Positions 46,858 through 56,099 are shown, counted from the stretch's first letter. The stretch: 64,000 bases of DNA from Mesorhizobium sp. Root157 (GCF_001427385.1 NZ_LMGJ01000006.1:1-64000); one strand, 5' to 3'. The notes: a model not told the origin generated them from the sequence alone. A program made the numbers and translations.

Positions 46858-48252
46858 CTATTGTTTTCGAGAGTTGCCTTGACGCAGCCGGCTCTGGATT
46901 TCGTCGCGGGCGCTTTTCGTCGCGCTCAACTCGATGGTGACGCCGCCGTCCTCATTGTCGGTCCGCCCCGTAACCTCGCCATTGCGATAGAGCCAGTCGA
47001 CCAGCCCTAGTTGGCTCGGAGCCAGCGTCACGGTCAGGGGTGCCAATTCGCCCGATACCCGCGCCTCGATCGTCTCCTTGAGCGCCTCGAAGCCTTCGCC
47101 GGTGATTGCCGAAATGGCGATCGGCTTGGTGCCCGCGCGGCCCTGCGCCTCGTCCAGCAGCCGGGTCCGGTTGCCCTCGTCCAGCAGATCGATCTTGTTC
47201 CAAACCTCGATAACGCGCCGGTCGTCTTTGGCATCGACGCCGAGATCGGCCAGGATGCGTTCGACATCTTCGGCCTGGGCTGCCGTATCGGGGTCGGAAA
47301 TGTCTCGCAGATGAATGACGAGGTCCGCCTCGACCACCTCTTCCAGCGTCGCCCGGAAGGCAGCGATCAGGTGAGTCGGCAGGTCCGAGATGAACCCGAC
47401 CGTATCGGACAGGATCACCGGCGTCCCATGCGGCAGGCGCAGGCGCCGCAGCGTCGGATCGAGCGTGGCAAACAGCATGTCCTCGGCCAACACCCCTGCC
47501 CCCGTCAGCCGGTTGAACAGCGTCGACTTGCCTGCATTGGTGTAGCCGACGATGGCGATCACCGGGAACGGCACCTTCTTGCGCTTGGCGCGGTGCAGGT
47601 CGCGCGTGCGCCGCACCGTCTCCAGTTCGCGCTTCAGCTTGACGATCTTTTCCTGCAAGGCGCGCCGGTCGGCCTCTATCTGCGTTTCGCCGGGGCCGCC
47701 GAGGAAACCGGCGCCGCCGCGCTGCCGCTCCAGGTGGGTCCAGCTTCGAACCAGACGACCCTTCTGGTAGTTGAGATGCGCCAGTTCGACCTGCAGCGTG
47801 CCTTCCTTGGTGCGGGCGCGCTCGCCGAATATCTCGAGAATCAGCCCGGTGCGGTCGAGCACCTTGACGTTCATTTCCTTCTCGAGATTGCGCTGCTGCA
47901 CCGGCGTCAGCGGATGGTCGACGATGACCAGTTCCGCGTCCTTTTCCTTCACGATGTCAGCGAATTCGGTCACCTTGCCGCTGCCGAGCAGCGTCGCCGG
48001 GCGCGGATCGTTGACCGTGACGACGGCGGAGTGGACCGGCTCCAGATCGATGGCGCGGGTAAGCCCGACAGCCTCGTCGTGGCGGGCTTCCGCAGACCGC
48101 ATCGGGCGCGAGCGAATGGCATCGTCGGCCGCCGCGCCGCGGGTGACAACGGGCACGATCACGACAGCGCGGGTCGGCGCCTTGGCGCCATCCACCGCCT
48201 TGTTGTCAGATCGCGTTCCGGACTTTCCCGCCGCGTCGTGGCTTTGTGTCAA
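46858..48252 (-). CDS. hflX: Ribosome-associated GTPase HflX
   Basis: 464 residues. N-terminal HflX domain (SAVVTVNDPRPATLLGSGKVTEF; VIVDHPLTPVQQRNLEKEM), then Obg-like GTPase: P-loop VGYTNAGKSTLFN, VILSDTVGFISDLPTHL (G3 DTVGF), NKID (G4). HflX binds 50S/70S and splits stalled ribosomes. Start codon appears to be TTG, directly after the hfq TGA stop, giving MTQSHDAAG; a GTG further in is an alternative. Co-transcribed with hfq. Confidence 0.95.
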   Translation of the reverse strand: MTQSHDAAGKSGTRSDNKAVDGAKAPTRAVVIVPVVTRGAAADDAIRSRPMRSAEARHDEAVGLTRAIDLEPVHSAVVTVNDPRPATLLGSGKVTEFADIVKEKDAELVIVDHPLTPVQQRNLEKEMNVKVLDRTGLILEIFGERARTKEGTLQVELAHLNYQKGRLVRSWTHLERQRGGAGFLGGPGETQIEADRRALQEKIVKLKRELETVRRTRDLHRAKRKKVPFPVIAIVGYTNAGKSTLFNRLTGAGVLAEDMLFATLDPTLRRLRLPHGTPVILSDTVGFISDLPTHLIAAFRATLEEVVEADLVIHLRDISDPDTAAQAEDVERILADLGVDAKDDRRVIEVWNKIDLLDEGNRTRLLDEAQGRAGTKPIAISAITGEGFEALKETIEARVSGELAPLTVTLAPSQLGLVDWLYRNGEVTGRTDNEDGGVTIELSATKSARDEIQSRLRQGNSRKQ

Positions 48253-48498
48253 TCAGCCGCCCTGGCTTTCCTCGCCATCGAACATCTGAACCGGCTGGCT
48301 CGGCATGATCGTGGAAATGGCGTGCTTGTAGACGAGTTGCGAATGACCGTCGCGCCGCAGAAGGACGCAGAAATTGTCGAACGAGGTCACCACACCGGTC
48401 AGTTTCACGCCGTTTATCAGGAAAATAGTAAGTGGGTTTTTGCTCTTGCGAACCGAATTCAGGAACAGGTCCTGAAGGTTTTGCGTACGTTCCGCCAT
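48253..48498 (-). CDS. hfq: RNA chaperone Hfq
   Basis: 81-residue Sm-like hexameric chaperone for small RNA-mRNA pairing. Sm1 [28 protein letters not shown] (read in parts) and Sm2 [12 protein letters not shown] are intact; the tail DGEESQGG is short. GGGAAGA ribosome site before the ATG. The order dat-hfq-hflX is standard in the lineage. Confidence 0.98.
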   Translation of the reverse strand: MAERTQNLQDLFLNSVRKSKNPLTIFLINGVKLTGVVTSFDNFCVLLRRDGHSQLVYKHAISTIMPSQPVQMFDGEESQGG

Positions 48499-48643
48499 TG
48501 TTCTTATCTTCCCGCCGGATCCCCTTCCATTTGCAAGTCAGTGCGCCAAAATACGGGGCGCATGTCAAGCTCGCAAACGCCCTTGCCGTCCGTAACGGCA
48601 AGCAGAACGAGATATATTTCTATTGTTTCCACCTTTGCGGTTA

Positions 48644-49507
48644 TCAGGCCGGGCTTTTTTTCGCAACGTCAAAAAATGCCTGCCGCAATGAAAGTGTTAT
48701 TGTTCCGGGATGGCCATTCGCAACCGGTTCACCGTCGATTTCAACTATCGGCATGGCAATCGTGGTTGCCGAAGACAGGAACACCTCGCGCGCAGCCTTT
48801 GCTTCGGCAACGCTGAAGCCGCGCTCTTCTATTCTGTAGCCGAGCTTGGCGGCGACGTCGAACAGCGTCGTGCGCGTGATGCCGCGCAGGATGCCGTGAT
48901 CGGCCGGCCGGGTCACCAGCACGCCGTCGCGCGTGACGATCCAGGCATTGGTGGAAGCGCCCTCTTTCACAGTGCCGTCGGCGTCCACGAACCAGGCCTC
49001 TTGCGCGCCCGCTTCCTTCGCTTGCTGCTTGGCCAGCACGTTGGGCAAAAGCCCAACGCTCTTGATATCGACCCGGTCCCAGCGGTTTTCCGGCACGGTA
49101 ATGACTTTCACGCCAGTTTCCGCCCTCTTGGCCCCCGCGGCGGGATCGATCTTCTTGGCAGTTACCACCAGGGAAGGCCGAACGCTTGCCGGCGGAAAGA
49201 AGTGATCGCGCCCGGCAACGCCGCGCGTGACCTGCAGATAGACCAGCCCGTCGGTGACGCGATTGCGGCGAACCACTTCGCGTATGACCACGGCCAGCGC
49301 CGAACGGTGCAGCGGCCAGGCAATGGAAAGCTCGCCCAACGAGCGGTTCAGCCGATCGAGATGACGCGGCATGTCGATGATGAAGCCGCGCGCCACCTCG
49401 CAAACCTCGTAGACTCCGTCGCTGAACTGGTAACCGCGATCCTCGACGTGGACCGAAGCGTCTCTGTGGGCGACATAACGCCCGTTCACATAGGCAATGC
49501 GTGGCAT
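48644..49507 (-). CDS. dat: D-amino-acid aminotransferase (class IV PLP enzyme)
   Basis: 287 residues from MPRIAYVNGRYVAHRDASVHVEDRGYQFSDGVYEVC (cited in parts), a typical D-alanine aminotransferase opening. PLP-lysine region VDIKSVGLLPNVLAKQQA and DGTVKEGASTNAW fit the class IV fold. Converts D-amino acids and 2-oxo acids, supplying D-glutamate or D-alanine. The frame is open 25 codons further; another Met at 49531 sits right against AAGGAG. Located 145 bases upstream of hfq. Confidence 0.93.
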   Translation of the reverse strand: MPRIAYVNGRYVAHRDASVHVEDRGYQFSDGVYEVCEVARGFIIDMPRHLDRLNRSLGELSIAWPLHRSALAVVIREVVRRNRVTDGLVYLQVTRGVAGRDHFFPPASVRPSLVVTAKKIDPAAGAKRAETGVKVITVPENRWDRVDIKSVGLLPNVLAKQQAKEAGAQEAWFVDADGTVKEGASTNAWIVTRDGVLVTRPADHGILRGITRTTLFDVAAKLGYRIEERGFSVAEAKAAREVFLSSATTIAMPIVEIDGEPVANGHPGTITLSLRQAFFDVAKKSPA

Positions 49508-49734
49508 ATCGAACTCTCGGAGGGACGCCATCTCCTTACGTGATTCCGCCCGATACGACACGCACAATTCGCAAATGGACAATCGTCACGGACTTGTGAG
49601 CCTTTAGGGGAATCGACGGCGCAGGCTCAAGGGTGTAGAACACGCGCCGCGAATATTTTAAATCTTGGGTTGAATCTTTCTAACTGGCCGGACGGCCGCC
49701 CATTGGATCGGTCCTCATTCCTATCAGGTAACAG

Positions 49735-50067
49735 GTGAAAGCATATTTTGTCCGAAAGACTGGCGATCACTCAGTCGTTGGGATGTTCGTTGCGCCGTCC
49801 GCCACGGTGTTGGCGACGCTTGTCGATGAGCATCTGGATCCCGCCGAGTGCGAATACATTGCGGCGGGAACGGGCGGGCTGATCGTACCGGGCGAAACCG
49901 AGGCGCACTGGCCGCTCCCGATTGAAAGCGACGAAACGACGGGCCTGGAAGGCGCCGTCCTCACCCAGCAATGGGTCAGCGACCTCATGCTGCCAACCAG
50001 TCGGCTCCAGTGGAAGTCCCTGAAGCCGGCGACGGACGAGGTTTTGCGGGACTTCAAGCGCAACTGA
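49735..50067 (+). CDS. Conserved hypothetical protein
   Basis: 110 residues starting with GTG (KAYFVRKTGDHSVVGMFVAPSAT); an AGG six bases upstream. The sequence alternates strands and helices (LIVPGETEAHWPLPIESDETTG, WVSDLMLPTSRLQWKSL) and ends basic. Cytosolic by appearance. No family recognised, and no strong promoter or partner visible. A weak hairpin AAGCGG/CCGCTT lies at 50083-50104. Confidence 0.68.
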   Translation: MKAYFVRKTGDHSVVGMFVAPSATVLATLVDEHLDPAECEYIAAGTGGLIVPGETEAHWPLPIESDETTGLEGAVLTQQWVSDLMLPTSRLQWKSLKPATDEVLRDFKRN

Positions 50068-50359
50068 CGCGACCAAACAAAAAAGCGGAGCCTTGGCCCC
50101 GCTTCCTCGTCTGTCGAGGTTTGCCGCCGGTCCATCCGCGGTCGGCATCCAGTCGACACCTGCTTTTTACCGTGTGAATGTTACGGCAATACGACAGGGA
50201 TGACCGATACTGGACTGTGATGGTTAACGGATCGTTACTTTTGACAGACTTCGCCGTCTTCACAATCGGCAACTGATGCCGCTCAAATGAACTGCAGCCA
50301 ATGGCGCCGCAGAGGCCACGGCCTCCTCATCGACACCAGTCCCTTTATGATGAGTTCTG
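50068..50359. other. Gene-poor spacer 3' of a hypothetical gene
   Basis: 292 bases between convergent genes. It contains the weak hairpin AAGCGG...CCGCTT (50083-50104), whose T run lies on the minus-strand side; no minus-strand gene ends there, so it may be a bidirectional end for the gene at 49735. Nothing else is recognised. Confidence 0.4.
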
Positions 50360-50830
50360 TCACCAGAAATCCTTGTGGTCGTTTACGATCTCTTCTTCGA
50401 GTTCAGGGAACGGGCCGCGGATCGCTACAGGGCGCCGCCCTGCGGCGAATACCTGGTGACAGCTCAGATCGAGGGTCAGGTTCTCCGGGTTGTCTCCGGT
50501 CAGTTCGGCCAACCGCCTTTCGCTAAGTCCATAGACCACCGTGCCGATGCCAGCCCAGTAACAGGCCCCGGCGCACATGCAGCACGGCTCCACCGAGGTC
50601 ACCAGCGTGCAGCGCTCGAGAAAGGCCGGATCATATTGCCGCGCGGCCGCGCGGGCCACGTTTGCCTCTGCGTGGCCAACGCCGCGATCCCGCGCGTAGG
50701 TGTTGCCCGACGAAAGAAGCACGTCGCCCTCCAGCCCTACCAGGAGCGCCCCGAAGGGATGATTGCCACTGGCCCGGCTCTCGGTGGCGATCTCCACGGC
50801 AAGACGTAGATATTCGGTATCGCTCCTCAT
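50360..50830 (-). CDS. Cytidine/deoxycytidylate-deaminase-like nucleoside deaminase
   Basis: 156 residues, zinc-dependent deaminase fold: GHAEANV (His-Ala-Glu, Zn and catalytic Glu) and EPCCMCAGACYW (PCxxC, two Cys). The N-terminus RLAVEIATESRASGNHPFGALLV resembles guanine and tRNA-adenosine deaminases. Substrate not fixed: guanine, cytosine derivatives or tRNA wobble adenosine. GGAGA ribosome site before the ATG. It follows dapB on the same strand by about 57 bases, probably in one transcript. Confidence 0.88.
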   Translation of the reverse strand: MRSDTEYLRLAVEIATESRASGNHPFGALLVGLEGDVLLSSGNTYARDRGVGHAEANVARAAARQYDPAFLERCTLVTSVEPCCMCAGACYWAGIGTVVYGLSERRLAELTGDNPENLTLDLSCHQVFAAGRRPVAIRGPFPELEEEIVNDHKDFW

Positions 50831-50887
50831 GGCCGTCTCCTTGGGATGCCCACTCCAAACTGCCGCCTAAAAGGCCCTCAACAGGCC

Positions 50888-51694
50888 TTAGTCCATCAAG
50901 GCATCCAGCCCGCGCACCAGCCCCTTGATGCCGCTCACCCGCCGGATGGCCAGCAAGGTTCCCGCAACATAAGGCGCAGCAGACGAGCCCGCATCATGGC
51001 GGATGGTCAAGCGCTCATCCGGCAGGCCGAACAGCGCCTCGCAAGACAGGATGTAGGACGGCAGCCTCAGCGCGTGCACCTGCACGCCCTCGCCTGCACC
51101 GACCGCTGCGCCGCGCGTTTCCGGCACACCGGAAACCTCGGCCTGCGGCCGCGCCGACGATCCGCCGCGAATCTCGGCCAGAGCCTCAGCCAGTTCCCGC
51201 GCCGTTCCGGAAGGTGCGTCCGGCTTCCTGGCGCTGGCGTAGTCGATCACCTCGACGTCCGGCACGTATTTCGCCGCCATCAAGGCAAACCGCTTCATCA
51301 ACGTAGCGGTGATCGAGAAATTGCCGGCCGCCAGCACACCGACGCCGTTGGCGCGGGCGGCTGCATCGATTTCGGCATAGTCGGTCGCACCCAGGCCCGA
51401 GGTGCCGATCACCACATGCCGTCCCTTGGAAATTGCCAGCAGCACATTGTCTTTCACGACATTCGGCTTGGTGTAGTCGACCACGACATCGGACGGCGCT
51501 TCAAGGGCTTCGTCCAGCGAGCCGGCGACGGTAACGCCGCTTGCATCGATTCCCGCAGCCGTGCCGGCATCCTGTCCCGCGGCGCTGCGCGACACCGCAC
51601 CGGCCAATGTCAGGTCTGTCTGTGCAATGATTGCCGGAACAAGGGCCTTGCCGACCCACCCCGTCGCTCCCGCCATGACCACCCGGATCGTCAT
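50888..51694 (-). CDS. dapB: 4-hydroxy-tetrahydrodipicolinate reductase
   Basis: NAD(P)H-dependent enzyme of lysine/diaminopimelate synthesis. 268 residues; Rossmann MTIRVVMAGATGWVGKALV, VVDYTKPNVVKDN, GTSGLG, the catalytic EVIDYASARKPDAPSGTA and a C-terminal domain with RHDAGSSAAPYVAGTLLAIRR. Ribosome site GGGACG upstream of ATG. First of a two-gene unit with the deaminase. Confidence 0.95.
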   Translation of the reverse strand: MTIRVVMAGATGWVGKALVPAIIAQTDLTLAGAVSRSAAGQDAGTAAGIDASGVTVAGSLDEALEAPSDVVVDYTKPNVVKDNVLLAISKGRHVVIGTSGLGATDYAEIDAAARANGVGVLAAGNFSITATLMKRFALMAAKYVPDVEVIDYASARKPDAPSGTARELAEALAEIRGGSSARPQAEVSGVPETRGAAVGAGEGVQVHALRLPSYILSCEALFGLPDERLTIRHDAGSSAAPYVAGTLLAIRRVSGIKGLVRGLDALMD

Positions 51695-51884
51695 TTTACG
51701 TCCCTTTCAATGCAAATCTCTCGGGCAGAACGGGAAACGGATAGAGCCCGGCTCGTCAAGCCGGGCTCCGGTCAGACTGTTGTGCCAGTTGGCGGGCGAC
51801 CATACGAAATTGTCCAAGCCGACCTGGAAAAATCATTCTTATACAATGAGATACATCAACTTATTGAATAGAATTCTCATCGCC

Positions 51885-51988
51885 TGGAGCGCGTCGCGAT
51901 CTTTCGGGTTCGCTGGCCGCGCTCCAAGTGGTTATTTTTATGCATGTCGTTATCCCGAAACCGGTTCCCGCTTTCGGGCGACATGCAT
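51885..51988 (-). repeat. Palindromic intergenic repeat, copy 2 (about 104 bp)
   Basis: Near-identical to copy 1 in the opposite orientation: the 49-base palindrome (51940-51988, ATGCATGTCG...CGACATGCAT) plus inverted arms TGGAGCGC...GCGCTCCA. Its ATGCAT end is fused to the stop codon of the OmpA-type gene, sharing the final A of TAA. Same placement as copy 1, so the match to a gene end is unlikely to be chance. Confidence 0.85.
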
Positions 51989-52545
51989 TAGCGGATGAAG
52001 CTGTCGATGCGCCGCAAGGTCACGCGGCGGTTGCGCCAGTTCTCGTTGGGCGTCGGCACCAGCAGGAATTCCTCGCCGTAGCCGACCGTTTCCAGCGCCC
52101 TCGCCGGCACGCGGAATTCGCGGACCAGCACACGCTTCAGCGACTCGGCCCGGCGCTCCGAAAGCACCTGGTTGGAGGAGAACGAGCCAACCGCGTCGGT
52201 ATGCCCTTCTATCAATACGGTGGCGCGCCGGTCGCGCCGCAGGATGCGGTTCAAGCCCTCGGCGATATTCTCGACCTTGCGGTATTGGGAAAACGGGATT
52301 TCCGCCGATCCGAACTCGAAATTGATCGACTGGATATCGATGGAGGGCGCTGCACGGCGCAGATCCGGGCGGCGCTTGAACTCGCGCACAGTCACGCGCT
52401 TGTTGGGCTGCAGCTTGAGACGCGGTGATACGTCGAGTTGACGCTCGATCTGCGCGGCCGAAGGCGTTGTTGCCTGCGCCAGCGCGGCGGTCGGCGCCAA
52501 GAGGGCCGCAACAAGCCCCATGGCAACGGTACGGCGGTTCAGCAT
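51988..52545 (-). CDS. OmpA-family outer-membrane/peptidoglycan-binding lipoprotein-like protein
   Basis: 185 residues from MLNRRTVAMGLVAALLAP, with AAGGAG six bases upstream. Signal peptide ends ALAQ. A C-terminal OmpA domain binds peptidoglycan: INFEFGSAEIPFSQYRKVENIAEGL, VLIEGHTDAVGSFSSNQVLSERRAESLKRVLV (cited in parts), VGYGEEF and NRRVTLRRI. The conserved Asp/Arg of NRRV and HTDAVG are intact. No barrel and no lipobox, so probably a periplasmic peptidoglycan-associated protein. The frame is open 160 codons upstream but only the later part is gene-like. Confidence 0.9.
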   Translation of the reverse strand: MLNRRTVAMGLVAALLAPTAALAQATTPSAAQIERQLDVSPRLKLQPNKRVTVREFKRRPDLRRAAPSIDIQSINFEFGSAEIPFSQYRKVENIAEGLNRILRRDRRATVLIEGHTDAVGSFSSNQVLSERRAESLKRVLVREFRVPARALETVGYGEEFLLVPTPNENWRNRRVTLRRIDSFIR

Positions 52546-52634
52546 GGTGTTCTCCTTGAAAGTCCGGCGCACCGCCGGGTTGACGACGCCGGCACCATTG
52601 CAGACCGAATCTGAAACAGGAATGAACGGCTCGT

Positions 52635-53198
52635 TCAGGGACGCATCACGCTGGCCGAGCGCTCGGCAAACGGCATCGGCCGCACGATCTCCTTCTTCTG
52701 CGCCACAGGCTTGAAGCCGAGCTTCTGGTAAAGCGGCAGCGCTGCCGGATGATCCAGCGTGCAGGTCTGCACGGTCACGCGTTTCGGCCCCAGCGCCCAG
52801 CAGGCGGAGATCGCTGCCCCCAGGAACCACCGCCCCAGCCCTTGGCCGGTCGCATGCTCCATCATGCCGAAATAGGCAAGTTCCACCTCGTCGGGCAGTT
52901 GCGGCTTGACGTCGAAGAACCCGGCCGGCGCGCCATCGAGATACAGCACGCTGATCTCGCGGTCCTCGCGATGGATGCCGGCGGCCAGTTCCTCGTCGTC
53001 CAGGCGCAGCACATTGACCCAGTGCCATTTCCGCCCGACCCTGTCGGTCAGGTAGCGGTAGAAATGCAAAGGAATGTCGTTCGTCTTCAGCAGCGCGATC
53101 TGGCGGTTGTACGGCAGCGCCGGCGTCACGGCCGGCGGCGCATCCATCTCCAGGAATGTCACCGTTACTTCAATCTCGTCGCGAACGGTTTCGTGCAC
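52635..53198 (-). CDS. GNAT family N-acetyltransferase
   Basis: About 187 residues. Acetyl-CoA-binding motif A VELAYFGMMEHATGQGLGRWFLG (GQGLGRWF) and TCTLDHPAALPLYQKLGFKP are standard GNAT. The N-terminal part (EVTVTFLEMDAPP) is a family-specific extension. Start at GTG 53198 (VHETVRDEIE) is suggested, just after the sseA stop; a Met at the DAPPAV position is an alternative. Probably co-transcribed with sseA. Substrate unknown. Confidence 0.85.
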   Translation of the reverse strand: MHETVRDEIEVTVTFLEMDAPPAVTPALPYNRQIALLKTNDIPLHFYRYLTDRVGRKWHWVNVLRLDDEELAAGIHREDREISVLYLDGAPAGFFDVKPQLPDEVELAYFGMMEHATGQGLGRWFLGAAISACWALGPKRVTVQTCTLDHPAALPLYQKLGFKPVAQKKEIVRPMPFAERSASVMRP

Positions 53199-53202
53199 GA
53201 GG

Positions 53203-54054
53203 TCAATCCTTTCCGGTCGCCACCGGCGTATCCGGCAAGCCGCCCCATTCGGTCCAGGAGCCGTCATAGAGGCGGTTTTCGCTGTGGCCGAGCGTTTCCA
53301 ATGCAAGCGTGATTGCCGCGGCGGTCACACCTGAACCACATGAGGTGACGATCGGCTTGCCAAGATCGACGCCGGCGTCCTCGAAAATCTTGCGCAATCG
53401 GGCCTTGGGCAAAAGCTGGCCGTTTTCCGACAGCGCCGTCACCGGAACATTGCGCGCCCCCGGCATGTGGCCGGAACGGACGCCAGCCCTCGGTTCCGGT
53501 TCGGTGCCGGCAAAACGCCCTGCCCCGCGTGCATCGGCGATCTGGCTTTCCCTCGTCTCGACGATGCGGCGCATGTCGGCAAGGCTGGCGACGCGAGCCG
53601 CATCGAAGGCGGAATGGAAGACGCAAGGGGCGATCTTGGTGACGGCAGCCGTAACCGGCTTGCCCGACGCCTTCCAGTTGTCGAACCCGCCGTCCAGAAC
53701 ATAGACCTGGAACACGCCCATGACCCGGAACATCCACCAGGCGCGCGGCGCCGAAAAGAAACCCGGCCCGTCATAGACGACGATCGTGTCATCCGCCGAT
53801 ATGCCCAACGTGCCAACGAAACGGGCGAATTGCTGTGGCGACGGCAGCGTGTGCGGCAATCCGGTCGACGGGTCCGAAACCGCGTCCTGGTCGAAGAACA
53901 CCGCGCCCGGAATGTGAGACGCGTCATATTCCGCACGCGCGTCGCGCTTTTGCGCCGGCAAATACCAGGAAGCATCGACGACGGTGATGCCGGGTTGTCC
54001 CAGCCGCTGCTGCAGCCACTCGGCATCGACTGTGAACGGGCTGTCCTCGGCCAT
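53203..54054 (-). CDS. sseA: 3-mercaptopyruvate sulfurtransferase (rhodanese family)
   Basis: Two tandem rhodanese domains, 283 residues from MAEDSPFTVDAEWL. Domain 1: VVDASWYLPAQ, ASHIPGAVFFDQD. Domain 2 ends in the catalytic loop TSCGSGVTAAA with active-site Cys in CGSGVT, the loop type of mercaptopyruvate sulfurtransferases. AAGGAG before the ATG. Located in the sulfur group cysK-alaX-sseA-GNAT. Confidence 0.94.
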   Translation of the reverse strand: MAEDSPFTVDAEWLQQRLGQPGITVVDASWYLPAQKRDARAEYDASHIPGAVFFDQDAVSDPSTGLPHTLPSPQQFARFVGTLGISADDTIVVYDGPGFFSAPRAWWMFRVMGVFQVYVLDGGFDNWKASGKPVTAAVTKIAPCVFHSAFDAARVASLADMRRIVETRESQIADARGAGRFAGTEPEPRAGVRSGHMPGARNVPVTALSENGQLLPKARLRKIFEDAGVDLGKPIVTSCGSGVTAAAITLALETLGHSENRLYDGSWTEWGGLPDTPVATGKD

Positions 54055-54101
54055 ATCGTCTCCTTGTGTTGCGCATACCTGTGCGCGGAACGGCGTCGCG
54101 G

Positions 54102-54848
54102 TCAAGTGGCCGGCAACGGCCCGAAACGAATACGGAATCGCCGGTTCTCGCGGCCCTTCTTCTCGATCTTGCCGATGTGGATTTCCCCCACTTCAGCCGT
54201 GCTTTTGACATGGGTGCCGCCGCAAGGCTGGCTGTCGACGGTGCCGTCCTGGCCTATGCACACAAGCCTTATCCTGCCTGTCCCGCTCGGCGGCCTGACA
54301 TTCTTCGACTTCACCAGTCCGGGATTGGCCGAAAGTTCCTCATCGCTGATCTCGCGTATGAAGACGGGGTGGTCGGCGCGAACCAGTTCCATCAGCCTGG
54401 CTGTCACGTCTTCCTTGTTGAAGCCGACATCGGGAATATCGAAATCGACACGCGAATCATCCTCCGATACCGCAGCGCCCGTGATCGGGTAGGAGCAGAC
54501 GACGGTGAGCAGGTGGCAGGCCGTGTGCATGCGCATGAGCAGATGCCGCCGCGGCCAGTCGATAACGAGCCGGAGCCGTTCACCGGCCGCCAGCGCCGCT
54601 TGCTCGGGCGCCGGAACGTGGATGATCTCTTCCTTCGTCTCGCCGGTGATCGTGGCGGCGATGGCCACACGGCTGCCATCGGCGCGCTCCAGGTGGCCGG
54701 TATCGCCGGGCTGCCCGCCCGAAGTCGCATAGAAGATCGTCCGGTCGAGGATGATGCCGCCACGCTCGTTGATTGCAACGACGCTCGCCTCCGTCTCTTT
54801 CAGATAGGAATCGTCGCGAAACAGCGTCCCCGTTTTATGGCCCATCAT
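54102..54848 (-). CDS. Alanyl-tRNA editing protein (AlaX type)
   Basis: Trans-editing hydrolase that deacylates mischarged Ser-tRNA(Ala) or Gly-tRNA(Ala). 248 residues. Zinc-binding HxxxH in MRMHTACHLL and the matching QPCGGTHV (Cys and His), the same zinc quartet as the AlaRS editing domain; FYATSGGQPGDTG is also AlaRS-like. It overlaps the cysK stop by four bases, so translation is probably coupled to cysteine synthase. Confidence 0.93.
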   Translation of the reverse strand: MMGHKTGTLFRDDSYLKETEASVVAINERGGIILDRTIFYATSGGQPGDTGHLERADGSRVAIAATITGETKEEIIHVPAPEQAALAAGERLRLVIDWPRRHLLMRMHTACHLLTVVCSYPITGAAVSEDDSRVDFDIPDVGFNKEDVTARLMELVRADHPVFIREISDEELSANPGLVKSKNVRPPSGTGRIRLVCIGQDGTVDSQPCGGTHVKSTAEVGEIHIGKIEKKGRENRRFRIRFGPLPAT

Positions 54849-55879
54849 GCAACCTGCTCATACGGCACGCTGATATCGCTTTTCTCATCCATCCAGCCCG
54901 GCACCGGCAGGTTCTTGCTGCGCAGGAATTCCGGGTTGAACAGCTTCGACTGGTAGCGCGTTCCGTAGTCGGCAAGGATGGTCACGATGGTGTGGCCGGG
55001 ACCCAGTTCGCGCGCCAGCCTGATGGCGCCGGCGATGTTGATGCCGGTCGAGCCGCCGACGCACAGTCCTTCTTCCTGGATCAGGTCGAAGACGATGGGC
55101 AGCGCCTCCTCATCTGGAATCTGGTAGGAGAAATCGGGCGCAAAGCCATCGAGATTGGCGGTGATGCGTCCTTGCCCGATGCCTTCGGTGATCGAACCGC
55201 CTTCGGACTTCAACACGCCGTCGGTGTAGAAGGAATGGAGCGCCGCGCCCAGCGGATCGGCCAGCGCGATCCTGACGTTCTTGCTGTTGCCCCGTAGGCC
55301 TGCCGCGACGCCGGCCAGCGTGCCGCCGGAACCGACGGCGGAAACGAAGCCGTCCACCTTGCCGCGGGTCTGATCCCAGATTTCCTGGGCGGTGGTGTGG
55401 ATATGGCCGTCACGGTTGGCGACATTGTCGAACTGGTTGGCCCAGATCGCGCCATTGGGTTCGGACTTCGCCATCTGCGCCGCCAGCCGGCCCGACAGCT
55501 TCACATAATTGTTGGGGTTCTTGTACGGCACCGCCGGCACCTCGATCAGTTCGGCACCCAAGAGCCGGATCGTGTCCTTCTTTTCCTGGCTCTGGGTTTC
55601 CGGAATGACAATCACCGTGCGGTAGCCGAGCGCCTTGGCCACCAGCGTCAGGCCGATGCCGGTATTGCCGGCCGTTCCTTCCACGATCACGCCGCCCGGT
55701 TTCAGCAAGCCGCGCTTTTCGGCGTCGCGAATGATGAACAGCCCTGCCCTGTCCTTGACCGATTGGCCGGGATTCATGAATTCGGCCTTGCCGAGGATTT
55801 CGCACCCCGTTTCCTCGGAGGCGCGCCTCAGCTTGATCAAGGGGGTGTTGCCGATAGCGTCGATCACCGAACGGTGCAT
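54845..55879 (-). CDS. cysK: Cysteine synthase (O-acetylserine sulfhydrylase)
   Basis: PLP enzyme making cysteine from O-acetylserine and sulfide. 344 residues; PLP-lysine in NPGQSVKDRAG, phosphate-binding GTAGNTG, and GGSTGINIAGA near the end. The C-terminal tail (ILADYGTRYQSKLFNPEFL) is longer than in short CysK and typical of the CysK2-like/CBS-like subgroup. GAGGAATTCAA before the ATG. First gene of the unit cysK-alaX. Confidence 0.93.
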   Translation of the reverse strand: MHRSVIDAIGNTPLIKLRRASEETGCEILGKAEFMNPGQSVKDRAGLFIIRDAEKRGLLKPGGVIVEGTAGNTGIGLTLVAKALGYRTVIVIPETQSQEKKDTIRLLGAELIEVPAVPYKNPNNYVKLSGRLAAQMAKSEPNGAIWANQFDNVANRDGHIHTTAQEIWDQTRGKVDGFVSAVGSGGTLAGVAAGLRGNSKNVRIALADPLGAALHSFYTDGVLKSEGGSITEGIGQGRITANLDGFAPDFSYQIPDEEALPIVFDLIQEEGLCVGGSTGINIAGAIRLARELGPGHTIVTILADYGTRYQSKLFNPEFLRSKNLPVPGWMDEKSDISVPYEQVA

Positions 55880-56099
55880 TTGAATTCCTCATTGTCTGCG
55901 TGCGGCCAAACCCTAGAAATGTGAACGCCGCGTTTCAAGGCACGATTTTCTCTGGACCAGTCGCATTCCGCCTTTGTTGGCGCTGATAGCCGAAAGTCGA
56001 AGGCTTTGGCCAACCGCCAGCCCGATTCCTGCCATGACGCCCTTTCCTTTCGACAATTGGCTGGTTAGACCATCGCCGCGTCCAACAGCGGAAAGTTGA

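Noticed and set aside
50083-50104. Hairpin AAGCGG/CCGCTT as a terminator
   Set aside because: Stem of six with mismatches; T run only on the strand without a gene. Mentioned only as a weak possibility.
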